This document shows, piece by piece, positions 8,201-15,924 of a DNA stretch of 64,000 nt. The stretch spans positions 1 to 64,000 of the forward strand of contig NZ_DASZKT010000029.1 in assembly GCF_035552695.1 (NCBI RefSeq). Direction: 5' to 3'. Position 1 is the first letter of the stretch; each line of letters starts with the position of its first letter. The position numbers and the translations under genes were made by a program. The notes beneath the pieces are model-generated. The model ran no database searches and was not told the origin of the DNA. It was given only the letters and a program-made list of their open reading frames with translations. This DNA is from Actinospica sp035552695. Lineage in GTDB: Bacteria > Actinomycetota > Actinomycetes > Streptomycetales > Catenulisporaceae.

Positions 8201-9320
8201 GCTCCCAACCGTCCAGCGGCAGGCCGATGCGCACCGGGCCCTCGCCGGTGAGCGGCGCGGCGGTGGCGACGACGGTGGCCTCGGTCGGGCCGTAGGTGTT
8301 CCACACCTCGCGGCCGTCCACCGCGAGCCGCTCGGCGAGCTCGGGCGGGCAGACCTCGCCGCCGAAGATCAGCAGCCTGACGTGGTCCAGGGCCTCGACG
8401 GGCCAGAGCGAGGCGAGCGTCGGGACCGTGGACACGGCCGTGATGCCGTGCTCGACCAGCCACGGCCCGAGGTCCACGCCGCTGCGCACCAGCGAGCGCG
8501 GCGCCGGGACCAGGCAAGCGCCGTGCCGCCAGGCGAGCCACATCTCCTCGCAGGACGCGTCGAACGCGACCGAGAGGCCGGCGAGCACGCGGTCGCCGAG
8601 GCCGAGCGGCGCGTTGCGCAGGAAGATGCGGGCCTCGGCGTCCACGAACGCGGCGGCGCCGCGGTGGGTGACCGCCACGCCCTTCGGGGTGCCGGTCGAA
8701 CCGGAGGTGAAGATGATCCACGCGTCGTCGCCCGGCTCGGGCGCCGCGGCGTTGGACTCAGCGGCGGTGGACTCAGCGGCGTTCGGCTCAGCGGCGGGTT
8801 CGTGGTCGCCGGGCTCGGTCGCGGGCGCCGACGGCGCTACGTCCAGGGCCAGGTCCAGGGCCACGTCCGACGACACGTCCAGGTACACGTCCGACAACAC
8901 GTCCACGGCCGCCTCGCCGCGCAGCTCGATGCTCAGCCCCTCGCCGATCACGGCCCGCACCGCCGCCTCGCCGAACACGAGCCTGGCCCGCTCCTCGGGG
9001 TCGTCCACGTCGACCGGGACGTACGCGGCTCCGGCCGCGAGGACTGCCAAGATCGCTATATAGAGGTCCGCACTTCCGGACGGAATGCGCACGCCGACGC
9101 GGTCGCCGCGGCGGACTCCGGTCCGCGCGAAGCGTTCGGCCAGTTCGGTGACCTCCGCGCGGAGCGTCGCGTAATCCAGTCGGCGGACACCGTCGTCCAG
9201 GGCCGGCGACTGCGGGTGCAACGCGACCGTGGCGTCGAGGATCGACAGCAGCGTGCGGGCGGGTGGCGCGGCGGCGGCGGAGCCGTAGCGCGCGGCGCCG
9301 GCGAGCAGCTGTTCGGGCAT
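5235..9320 (-). CDS. Pls/PosA-type non-ribosomal peptide synthetase (A-T-membrane-tandem C-like)
   Basis: A 1361-residue single-module synthetase. Residues 1-550 form an adenylation domain with A3 IIFTSGSTGTPKGV (202-215), A4 FDASCEEMW (253-261), A5 NTYGPTEAT, A7 YRSGDL, A8 GRADEQIKLGGRRIELGEID and A10 PTRTSGKVDRNAL. A thiolation domain follows with FFDAGGGSL and phosphopantetheine Ser602. The C-terminal 700 residues alternate hydrophobic helices with three left-handed beta-helix-like segments (about 780-880, 1040-1130, 1270-1361), the architecture of epsilon-poly-lysine synthetase and relatives. Hand alignment to PheA gives specificity residues D254 A255 E258 S297 I318 G320 T342 V350 V351 K544, near the lysine code of bacitracin synthetase. 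Product: a homopolymer or oligomer of a basic amino acid is inferred. A low-complexity insert lies at residues 137-199. Confidence 0.92.
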   Translation of the reverse strand: MPEQLLAGAARYGSAAAAPPARTLLSILDATVALHPQSPALDDGVRRLDYATLRAEVTELAERFARTGVRRGDRVGVRIPSGSADLYIAILAVLAAGAAYVPVDVDDPEERARLVFGEAAVRAVIGEGLSIELRGEAAVDVLSDVYLDVSSDVALDLALDVAPSAPATEPGDHEPAAEPNAAESTAAESNAAAPEPGDDAWIIFTSGSTGTPKGVAVTHRGAAAFVDAEARIFLRNAPLGLGDRVLAGLSVAFDASCEEMWLAWRHGACLVPAPRSLVRSGVDLGPWLVEHGITAVSTVPTLASLWPVEALDHVRLLIFGGEVCPPELAERLAVDGREVWNTYGPTEATVVATAAPLTGEGPVRIGLPLDGWELAVIDPQGRPVASGQSGELVIAGAGMARYLDPEKDAAKYAPLPSVGWDRAYRSGDLVRADPEGLVFLGRADEQIKLGGRRIELGEIDAALQALPGVAAAAAAVRGPAGGQVLIGYVVPSEPVPDSLDESADFGPIPFDAVEARSLLIAKLPAALVPRIAIVDALPTRTSGKVDRNALPWPLPDSGIEIEATEAVELTPRQEALAEQWAAVLGERPPSLAADFFDAGGGSLAAARFVSVLRAQHPTVTVRDVYDNPSFGGLSARLTELTPTKTATTAQPQNDVVVTPVPRWFQWAQVGAMIPLSIIGSMRWLTVLAALADILAPTWAPHVAWAWIAVGFVLFVTPPGRIAVTALGTRALLRDLQPGEYPRGGGVHLRLWAAEQLSLHTAVVSIASGPWIPLYARALGARIHKDAVLHSPPPVTGMLRLAEGAAIEPEVDLSGHWIDGGTVRVGEIRVDANASVGARSTLLPGARIGRHARVAPGSAVDGEVPGGQHWAGSPAKRVGKLSKSERGVVRAPYTRHWTVVYGLTASLLGLIPLAAAVPALAVLGSFTSGSGSAWAALGDAIPGVLPAVLVFFLVFGLLLLLGVRALSIGMRPGDYPLHSPAAWRVWTTTQLMGMARVWLYPLYASIATPTWLRLLGMKVGRDVELSTVLAVPAMTSVDNGAFLADDTMIAPYELSDGRLSVGTVRIGKRVFVGNSGMVGHGRKLPKGSLVGVLSAAPRKAKRGKSYLGMPPERLRRANQDTDSSLTYDPPRKLKAARAAVEVCRVIPAACTAALLLLAAAIEVELAANAGLVVATVLGGPVILGVGALAAALSSAAKWALVGRIKAEDQPLWSSFVWRNELADNFIELIAAPWFAESWLGTAPLNLWLRSLGSKIGRGVWCDTYWLPEADLIVLEDGATVNRGCVVQTHLFHDRVMSMDVVTLHAGATLGPQCVILPAASIGAAATVGPASLVMRGEGVPARTRWAGNPIAPWTEHAGDEEN
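8724..8912 (-). repeat. Low-complexity insert within the Pls-like adenylation domain
   Basis: Residues 137-199 of the synthetase, just before core motif A3, consist of Asp/Val/Leu/Ser repeats (VLSDVYLDVSSDVALDLALD) followed by Ala/Glu/Pro/Ser repeats with AAES units. The DNA contains repeated gtccagggc and acgtccgac words. This linker is much longer than the corresponding loop in typical adenylation domains. It stays in frame, so it looks like slippage-driven expansion of a surface loop. Confidence 0.7.
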
Positions 9321-9508
9321 GGGGATGCCTGGATCCTTGACGGTCGACGGTGGCTGGATGCGTGAGGAAAGTACCGATCAGCGTAACAGACGTGTCCCGC
9401 ATCAGCCGATTCCGTGCTATATGCTTTGATATTCGATATAGATCGTCCGACTGGGAGTCATCGGCCACGACGACGTCGTGGCCTGCGGCGGAAGGAGCCG
9501 GAGTCGGT

Positions 9509-10483
9509 ATGCACGAGGAGCACCCTCGACTGGATCCGCGCGAGGTCCGCTACCCGCTGGTCGATCTGGAGACGATCGACGGACATTTGAGCGACTGGGT
9601 GCGGGAATACCGTACGCACGCGGATCTCCGAGTGGAGTACCCCGACGGCTACGACCCGATCCTGATCCGCCCGGACGGCCGCGAGGTGGACACCTGGCGG
9701 CAGGACTACCCGTATGACAGCCTGCTGCGACGTATCGAGTACGACCCGACGAAGCGCGCTCTGCAGATCGAACTGCTGAAGCTGCAGACGTGGGCGAAGA
9801 ACACCGGCGCCCGGCTCGTCGTCGTATTCGAGGGCAGAGACGCGGCAGGCAAGGGCAGCACCATCAAGCGGTTCATTCAGCACCTCAACCCGCGCGGCGT
9901 GCGCGTCGTGGCGCTGAACAACCCGAACCGGCAGGAGCGGACGGCGTGGTACTTCCAGCGCTACGTGGCGCACCTTCCGTCGGCCGGGGAGATCGTGCTC
10001 TTCGACCGGTCCTGGTACAACCGGGCGACGGTCGAGCCGGTGATGGGCTACTGCTCGACGGCGGAGTACGAGCTGTTCCTGAAGCAGGCGCCGATGTTCG
10101 AGCACATGATCGCGGATGACGGCGTCATCCTGGTGAAGTTCTGGTTCTCCGTCTCCCGCGCCGAGCAGCTGACGCGCTTCGTGATCCGCGACGTCGACCC
10201 GGTGCGCCGCTGGAAGCTCAGCCAGCACGACCTCGCGTCGCTCGACCGCTGGGACGCCTACACGATGGCCAAGGAGGCGATGTTCGCGGCGACGCACCGG
10301 GACTGGGCTCCGTGGACCGTCGTGAACGGCAACGGCAAGCGGCTGGCCAGGATCGAGGCGATGCGCTTCGTGCTGTCACAGGTGCCCTACGAGGGCAAGA
10401 ACGACGACCTGGTCGGGCGGGCCGACCCGCTCATCGTCGGCCCGCCGTTCCTCGCGCGGTCGCGCATCTCTCCCGACGAATAG
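9509..10483 (+). CDS. ppk2: Polyphosphate kinase 2 family protein
   Basis: A 324-residue PPK2, which transfers phosphate between polyphosphate and nucleotides. Walker A is GRDAAGKGS at residues 109-117, the Walker B region is EIVLFDRSWYNR, and the lid segment has the family SVSRAEQLTRF and RRWKLSQHDLASLDRW motifs. Single-domain length and the N-terminal 80-residue extension fit one-domain PPK2 enzymes. The ATG at 9509 is chosen because GGAAGGAG lies about 11 bp upstream; an in-frame start near 9350 would place non-conserved sequence in front. It is divergent from the Pls-like synthetase with a 188-bp shared promoter region. Polyphosphate could serve as counter-ion or phosphate store, but a functional link to the synthetase is speculation. 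Confidence 0.93.
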   Translation: MHEEHPRLDPREVRYPLVDLETIDGHLSDWVREYRTHADLRVEYPDGYDPILIRPDGREVDTWRQDYPYDSLLRRIEYDPTKRALQIELLKLQTWAKNTGARLVVVFEGRDAAGKGSTIKRFIQHLNPRGVRVVALNNPNRQERTAWYFQRYVAHLPSAGEIVLFDRSWYNRATVEPVMGYCSTAEYELFLKQAPMFEHMIADDGVILVKFWFSVSRAEQLTRFVIRDVDPVRRWKLSQHDLASLDRWDAYTMAKEAMFAATHRDWAPWTVVNGNGKRLARIEAMRFVLSQVPYEGKNDDLVGRADPLIVGPPFLARSRISPDE

Positions 10484-10514
10484 GCCAACGGCTTTACAAA
10501 TCAGTGACTATAAA

Positions 10515-12383
10515 TCAGCATCCGTTCAACCCGCCCCAGTCGGTGACGGTGTCAGACGCCGTATGACTGCTGTCCGCTCCGTTGAAGTAGAAGTTTCGGT
10601 TGGCTTCGTTCGCGCAGCTCGCGGCCTCTTCGACGTTCGTCCAGGTGCCGTTGAGGTCGAACTTGTACTGCAGCGTCGTGCCGGACGCGGCGTGCACGAC
10701 GGCCTGCCACTCGTCCGTGCCGGTGCGCGTCATCGGATGCAGGCCGGGTTCCCAGTCGGTGCCGGACGGAATCCCGGTGCCGAGCGCCGAGAAGTCGCCC
10801 GCGATGTAGACCGTGTCGCTGCTGGGGGAACTCGACGGCACGGTCACGTCGATGACCGCGGTCGCGTTGCCGATCACGGAGTTCGCGTCGATCGCCACCG
10901 AGCCGTCGGCCGGGACCGTGACCGTTGCCTGGCCATTCGCGACGACGATGCCGCTGCCGCTGCACGTCCCGTTGCTGTATGTGTCCGCGATGATGTCGCA
11001 GTACGAGCCGTCCGGCAGCCCGGTCGCAAAAGTGGCCGTCTCAGCGGCGCTCCCGTTGTTGATCGCGATCCAGGCGGCATCGCCGCGCGAGAAGGCGATC
11101 AGGTCGTTGCCGTCCGTCGCCCAGTTCGCCACGGCCCCGCCGTCGGTCAGCGCGAGGTTGTGCCAGCCGACCATGGCGTCGATCGCGGAATTCCGCTCCA
11201 TGCACTCCCAGGCACCGGTCCCGCAGACGGTGTCGGTGACGTCGCCATTGGACGCGTCGGGCGGCGCCTGGTCGTAGCTGCCGTATTCGAAGCTTGAGAA
11301 GATCTGCGGGCTGCCGTATCCGTACGCGAGCAGGAACTCGTCGGCCAACACGTACTCGGAGCCCTTCGCGTAGGACAGGCTCGGGCTGCTCGCGCGCTCG
11401 GTGTCCTGGTTCGTGACGAACGTGGACGCGGACGCGCTCGGCAACTCCGGCGAATAGCCGTCGAGGGCGGCGAGATCCCCGTTCTCGAAGTCGTCGGTAA
11501 TCGCATACGTATAGTCGATGGCCGTCACCGAACCGTCGCCCTCGAACGACGTCGGATTCAGCCGCGAGTCCTGCCCGCTCGACCCCGGATAGACCTCCTG
11601 CGTTATCGCCACCGGTCCGCCGCTGGTCGTATCGGCGTCAAGCTTCATTTCGATCGCCGCGATATCCGTCGCCCCGATCTCCGTCGCCGAGTCCAGCCGG
11701 AACCCGTCGACCCCCATCTCGATCATGCTGTTGAGATAGGCGGCCTCCGCATCGCGCACGGCGGTCGTGTCGGTGGCGAGATCGGGCAGTCCGTCGAGCC
11801 GGCACTGTGTGACCTCGGTATAGCTCAGCCAGTTGACGATGCTGTCGCTCGGCTCCGGGCAATTGGCCGGATAGCTATGAAAGTCAGCCGACGTATACGA
11901 GGGGGATGCGGGATACGTCAGCGTCCCCGAATCAAAACTCTGCCCGTCGTAACTCGTGTCCTGGCCGCCGGTCCCGGCCGCCATGTGGTTCAGCACCGCG
12001 TCCACGTAGACCTCGACCCCCGCCGCGTGACAAGCGCTGATCATGCTCTCGAACTGCGCCTCGGTCCCGAGCCGTCCCCCGATGCTGTAGTCCGCGGGCT
12101 GATACACGTCCCACCAGGAGTGGCCCGCCTGGTCGTACGAGTCCTCCGGCGGCGCCACCTGCACCGCGCCGAACCCGTCCGGCCCGAGCACATCGGTGCA
12201 GTCCGTGGCGATGGAGTTGAAGTCATACTCGAATAAGTTGGCCGTGACATCTTTCTCGACACTCGACGCGTGGCCCTGATTCGTACCCAGCGCGGCCGGC
12301 GAAAGCACGACAGCCGCCGCGAGAGTGGGTGTGAGCAGTACGGAGATCCCGAGTCGACGCCATTGACGACACGAAGGGGACAT
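10515..12383 (-). CDS. Secreted alpha-amylase (GH13) with C-terminal starch-binding domain
   Basis: A 622-residue extracellular starch hydrolase. A signal peptide spans about residues 1-40 (RQWRR then LLTPTLAAAVVL, Ala-rich end). The four GH13 regions are visible: I DAVLNH, II GFRLDSATE (nucleophile Asp), III ITQEVY (acid/base Glu) and IV FVTNQDTER (transition-state Asp; the usual His before Asp is Gln). Residues of about 515-622 form a CBM20-like module with VYIAGDFSALG, a central W and LQYKFDLNGTWTNVE. The layout resembles the secreted amylases of actinomycetes. A GGAGGG ribosome site precedes the ATG. No maltose regulator is adjacent; a frameshifted SARP/LuxR gene lies upstream on the same strand, and an inverted repeat sits between them. 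Confidence 0.92.
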   Translation of the reverse strand: MSPSCRQWRRLGISVLLTPTLAAAVVLSPAALGTNQGHASSVEKDVTANLFEYDFNSIATDCTDVLGPDGFGAVQVAPPEDSYDQAGHSWWDVYQPADYSIGGRLGTEAQFESMISACHAAGVEVYVDAVLNHMAAGTGGQDTSYDGQSFDSGTLTYPASPSYTSADFHSYPANCPEPSDSIVNWLSYTEVTQCRLDGLPDLATDTTAVRDAEAAYLNSMIEMGVDGFRLDSATEIGATDIAAIEMKLDADTTSGGPVAITQEVYPGSSGQDSRLNPTSFEGDGSVTAIDYTYAITDDFENGDLAALDGYSPELPSASASTFVTNQDTERASSPSLSYAKGSEYVLADEFLLAYGYGSPQIFSSFEYGSYDQAPPDASNGDVTDTVCGTGAWECMERNSAIDAMVGWHNLALTDGGAVANWATDGNDLIAFSRGDAAWIAINNGSAAETATFATGLPDGSYCDIIADTYSNGTCSGSGIVVANGQATVTVPADGSVAIDANSVIGNATAVIDVTVPSSSPSSDTVYIAGDFSALGTGIPSGTDWEPGLHPMTRTGTDEWQAVVHAASGTTLQYKFDLNGTWTNVEEAASCANEANRNFYFNGADSSHTASDTVTDWGGLNGC

Positions 12384-12407
12384 CGCGGTCCCTCCAGACA
12401 GGATATG

Positions 12408-12457
12408 GGTTATGGTTGATCGAAAAACAAAGCGCTGATCTGTCGTGGACCATAACC
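12408..12457. promoter_or_regulatory. Spaced inverted repeat upstream of the amylase gene
   Basis: GGTTATGGT at 12408-12416 and its exact complement ACCATAACC at 12449-12457 are separated by 32 bp, starting 25 bp upstream of the amylase ATG. The spacing suits two bound regulator dimers or a promoter bracketed by half-sites. No regulator can be assigned. Confidence 0.35.
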
Positions 12458-12503
12458 GAGATCCCCCAAGACCGCCATGGGGATGCGCACGCCTCTCATT
12501 GCG

Positions 12504-14574
12504 TCATTGCGCGGCGATTGCCTCCAGAGCGTCGCGCAGGGCCGCCCGGGAGGACACTCCCAACTTCGGGAAGAGTTTGTAGAGGTGGCTCGAGACGGTG
12601 CGCGGCGAGAGGAACAGCTTCTCGCCGATCTGCTTGTTGGACAGGCCTCCGGCGGCCAGGCGTGCGATCTCCCACTGCTGGGGGGGTCAGGCTGACGGTC
12701 GCGGGCCGGCCCGGGGTGAGCGCGCGGCCGCCGCACGCACGCAGTTCCTGGCGGGCGCGCTCGGCCCAGCGGTCGGTGCCCAGCCTGGAAAAGGCCTGCA
12801 CGGCGGCGAAGAACTGCTCGCGGGCCTGCGCGACTGCCTCGGTGGTCAGCGACGTGTACGCCGCCGTGAACGCCGCTCTGACCTCGTTGACCTGGTGGGG
12901 ACGGATGCCGGCCGTGAAGACGTCGAGGCAGTTCGCTTCGTCGCCGAGCTCCCGGCGAACCGCCTCGAGCGCGAAGTCCGGGCCGGCCGCGATGCGGGCC
13001 GCCACGGCGGCGATCGCGACAGGCAGGCCGCCGCACGCCGACACGATGCCTCGACCGCTTCGGGATCGAGGCGATCCGGGTCGCCGACGCGGGAGAGCAG
13101 CATCCGCCGCGCGTCGAAGGCGTTCAGCCGGTCGATCGTCAGCACACTGGCTCCGGTGGCCGCGACGAAACCGGTCAGGCCGTCCCGGCTGGTGCGGATC
13201 ACCACGCAGCCGGGCGCGTCGGGGAGCAGTTGGCGGAGCTCGTCGCCGTCGCGGACGTCGTCGAACACCAGCAGGACCTTCCGGTCCGACATCAGTGTCC
13301 GGTACGCGCCGACGAGCGTCGGCATGTCCTCGCCGTCCGGAACCGCCGCGGACAGCGCCCGCGCGAAATGGCGGAGAACCGAATTTGCGTGCGCGGTGGT
13401 CGGATGCGGCCGCGCGAAGAGCTGGCCGTCGGGGAACTCCTCGGCGACGGCGTGCGCGACGTGATTGGCGAAGGCCGTCTTGCCGACGCCCGGAGTCCCG
13501 CGCACCACCAGGATCGGCATGCGTCCGCGCCGTAGTTCGCTGAACCGGCGGATCACGGTCGTCACCGCCTCGCCGTGGCCTATGAAGACGGGCAGTCGGG
13601 GCGGCAGTTCCTTCGGCGCCGGCGGCTTGGGTGTGCGGGCGACCGGGGCGGGTGCCGTGTCCTGGCGCAGCACCCGTTCATGGGCGGTGCGCAGCTCGGC
13701 ACCCGGGTTGACGCCCGAGGTCCTCGGCGAGTCGTCGGCGCAGGTCCCGGTAGCCACTGACGGCTTCGGCCTGCTTGCCCTCGGCGGCCGGCAGGAGCAG
13801 CAGCCTGGCGCGGATCCGCTCGTCCCACGGGTTGCGCTCGGCGGCGGTGCGCAGCGCCGCGAGCACGGCGCGGGCCTTGCCGACCGACAGCGCGGCGTCG
13901 GCGGCTTCGAGCGCCGCCGAGGAGAACTCCTCCGCGATCCCGGCGAAGACCGGAAGCGCGCCGAGCAGGGGCTCGAGTCCGGCGGCGACCGGACCTGCCC
14001 ACGGTTCCAGAGCGGCCGCGTACAGCGGCAGCGCGGTCCGGGGATCCTCGCCGGAGCGTCCGCGTGCCCGGTCGGACAATTCGCGGAACCTGAGCAGATC
14101 GAGGGTTCGCGCATCGGCGCGCAGCCGGTAGGCCCCGCCCTGCCGCAGCAGCCAGGATCCCGATGCCCTGGGCGGCAGGTCCGGCTCCATCAGGCGTCGA
14201 AGAGAACTGACGTAGCGGTGCAGGATGTTCGTGGCGCTGGCCGGCGGCTCCGTCGGCCACAGCATGGCCACCAGCTCGTCGTATGTGACCGGACGATTCG
14301 CGTGGACCAGCAAGAGGGCGAGCACGGCCTGCTGCTGCCGGGGGCCGAGGTCGAGATCCTCGCCGCCGCGACTGACCCGCAGCGAGCCGAGCAGCGCGAA
14401 GCGCAGCCCGCGTTCGTCGACCCCGCTCGACGAACGCGTCGATATCAGTAACCATAGTTGGGCCCGTCCTGTGCCGGTGTGCCACTCAACGCTATGGCGA
14501 CCGTCCGCCGCACCGCTTCTGTCAAATGACGGATCTCGCCAGGCGCCCGCGGCCCGCGCCGACGTACGTCGCAT
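12504..14574 (-). pseudogene. SARP / NB-ARC / LuxR hybrid regulator broken by three frameshifts
   Basis: Read 5' to 3' the gene encodes an OmpR-type SARP DNA-binding domain (LRFALLGSLRVSRGGEDLDL), a bacterial transcriptional activation domain, then an NB-ARC-like P-loop (RGTPGVGKTAF, KVLLVFDDV), a short helical part and a C-terminal LuxR-type helix-turn-helix (GGLSNKQIGEKLFLSPRTVS). Reading it requires three frame changes: an extra base at the C-run 13714-13716, a missing base near 13046-13052 and an extra base in the seven-G run 12680-12686. Frames 1 and 3 are separated by an NB-ARC frame; the last two changes cancel. The TPR region usual in AfsR-like proteins is nearly absent. The start is uncertain; 14574 is the furthest ATG, and 14455 is an alternative in another frame. 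It may be a true pseudogene or contain sequencing errors. Confidence 0.75.
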
Positions 14575-14669
14575 GCCTCGTCTTGGATCTGGCGTACTTG
14601 ACGGCGGTGATCCTGGTACGCCGCAACGAGAACGTCGGCATGATCGATAACGGGTTGCGACTCCTCTGA

Positions 14670-15239
14670 TCAGCCCTCGGGGGCGACCATCTCAGACTCC
14701 TCATCCGCCGGGAGCTCGCCGGCGTCGAGCACCGCGTGGATGGGTCCGAGCGCCTCGCGTGCCGAGGTTTCGCAGAGTTGGTCGACGAGGACGGAGCAAC
14801 CGACCCAGGTGCCGCCGCACTGCTCGACCAGGCCCCTTACGGTGAGCGCCTGGTTGCCGGTCTCGATCCAGTCGTCGACGAGCAGAATGCGGTCCTTCTC
14901 GGCGACGGCCGAGCGCTGGAGGCGGAGGGTGTGGCGCAGGCCGCGGTAGTCGGGGGCGGTCTGGCCGAAGGTCTTCTCGCCGGGGAAGAGGCCGGTGCCC
15001 TTGCGGACGGGGAGGAAGCCCGCGCCGAGCTCGACGGCCACGGCGGCGCCGAGCAGGAAGCCGCGGGCCTCGACTCCGCAGACGGCGTCGACACCGCCCT
15101 CCTTGAACGGCTCGGCCAGCGCGGCGACGACGGCGGACAGCGCCTTGGCGTCGCGGAAGACGGACCAGACGTCGGCGTGGCCGCTGACCCAGCGGAAATG
15201 CTCAAGCGCGAGCTGCCGGGCGGGAGAGGGTGCTGACAT
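14670..15239 (-). CDS. Phosphoribosyltransferase family protein (apt-like)
   Basis: A 189-residue type I phosphoribosyltransferase. The PRPP-binding motif is seen as RILLVDDWIETGNQA at about residues 115-129, and the upstream AVCGVEARGFLLGAAVA loop with GVEARGF matches adenine phosphoribosyltransferase. KGTGLFPGEK resembles the flexible loop over the active site. The family joins a purine or related base to PRPP; adenine salvage is the nearest guess, but many actinomycete paralogues have undefined substrates. An acidic C-terminal tail is present. The gene stands alone between the broken SARP gene and the Nudix hydrolase on the same strand. Confidence 0.8.
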   Translation of the reverse strand: MSAPSPARQLALEHFRWVSGHADVWSVFRDAKALSAVVAALAEPFKEGGVDAVCGVEARGFLLGAAVAVELGAGFLPVRKGTGLFPGEKTFGQTAPDYRGLRHTLRLQRSAVAEKDRILLVDDWIETGNQALTVRGLVEQCGGTWVGCSVLVDQLCETSAREALGPIHAVLDAGELPADEESEMVAPEG

Positions 15240-15350
15240 GGCGCGAAGTGTGCACCGCCGGGGTGGCGCGCGTCCAGCGAAATGGTGAGGACGCAGGTCA
15301 AGCTTGGGTCTAGAGTCCGGCGCGGGACGCGGCCACGGCTCGGGCCACGG

Positions 15351-15875
15351 TCACCGCATCGTGTCGACGCCCGCGCGGAGATGCCCGCGGGCCGCGCCGG
15401 GGGCGTATCCGTTCTCGAGTTCCGCGACGCCGCCGACCGCACGCTGGATCAACGCGGCACGCACGCGACGGGCCAGGGTGCCGCGTAACGCGTCGTCGAG
15501 TTCGTCGGCGGGGAAGAACCGGTGCTCGGAGAGCTCGTCCGCGGGGAGACGGATCGCAGACTGCTGACGCTCGTCCAGCGTGCCGCCGTCGAACACGTAC
15601 ATGATGCTCGGCCGCGGACGCTCCGGGCGCGCGAGGCAGAAGTCGACGACGAGCACGGGCCCGGGTTCGAGCTCGAAGCCCAGCTCCTCCACCAACTCCC
15701 TGCGCAGGGTCTCGCGCGGGTACTCGTGCGGGTCCATCGAGCCGCCCGGGATCTCCCAGCCGGGCTTGTACGTCGGCTTGACGAGCAGGATCTCGTGCAT
15801 CGCGTTGGTGACCAGGGCGCCCGAGCCGACGTAGACGGCGGGCAGCCGGGACAGGAAGTCGGTGTCGGAGGCCAT
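15351..15875 (-). CDS. Nudix hydrolase
   Basis: A 174-residue Nudix pyrophosphohydrolase. The Nudix box fits GX5EX7REUXEEXGU: GGSMDPHEYPRETLRRELVE is followed by ELGF, with the metal-binding RELVEE Glu residues intact. Family members hydrolyse nucleoside diphosphates linked to another moiety, and this sequence gives no further substrate clue. The start ATG at 15875 has GAGAG just upstream. The promoter region shared with the divergent membrane protein contains a near-perfect iron box 20 bp upstream of this start, so the hydrolase may also respond to iron. It ends 110 bp before the phosphoribosyltransferase. Confidence 0.9.
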   Translation of the reverse strand: MASDTDFLSRLPAVYVGSGALVTNAMHEILLVKPTYKPGWEIPGGSMDPHEYPRETLRRELVEELGFELEPGPVLVVDFCLARPERPRPSIMYVFDGGTLDERQQSAIRLPADELSEHRFFPADELDDALRGTLARRVRAALIQRAVGGVAELENGYAPGAARGHLRAGVDTMR

Positions 15876-15895
15876 CTCTCATCCCGTCTTGAAAG

Positions 15896-15914
15896 TTAGG
15901 TAAGCCTAACCTAA
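15896..15914. promoter_or_regulatory. Iron box (DmdR/IdeR/DtxR-type operator)
   Basis: TTAGGTAAGCCTAACCTAA matches the actinobacterial iron-box consensus TTAGGTTAGGCTAACCTAA at 17 of 19 positions and keeps both outer half-sites exactly. It lies 10 bp upstream of the GTG of the membrane protein at 15925 and 20 bp upstream of the divergent Nudix gene, where a bound repressor would block both promoters under iron-replete conditions. Confidence 0.85.
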
Positions 15915-15924
15915 ACTCCATCTC

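Noticed and set aside
6084..9365. A 1093-codon open frame opposite the synthetase
   Set aside because: Same reason; the minus strand has full adenylation and thiolation motifs.
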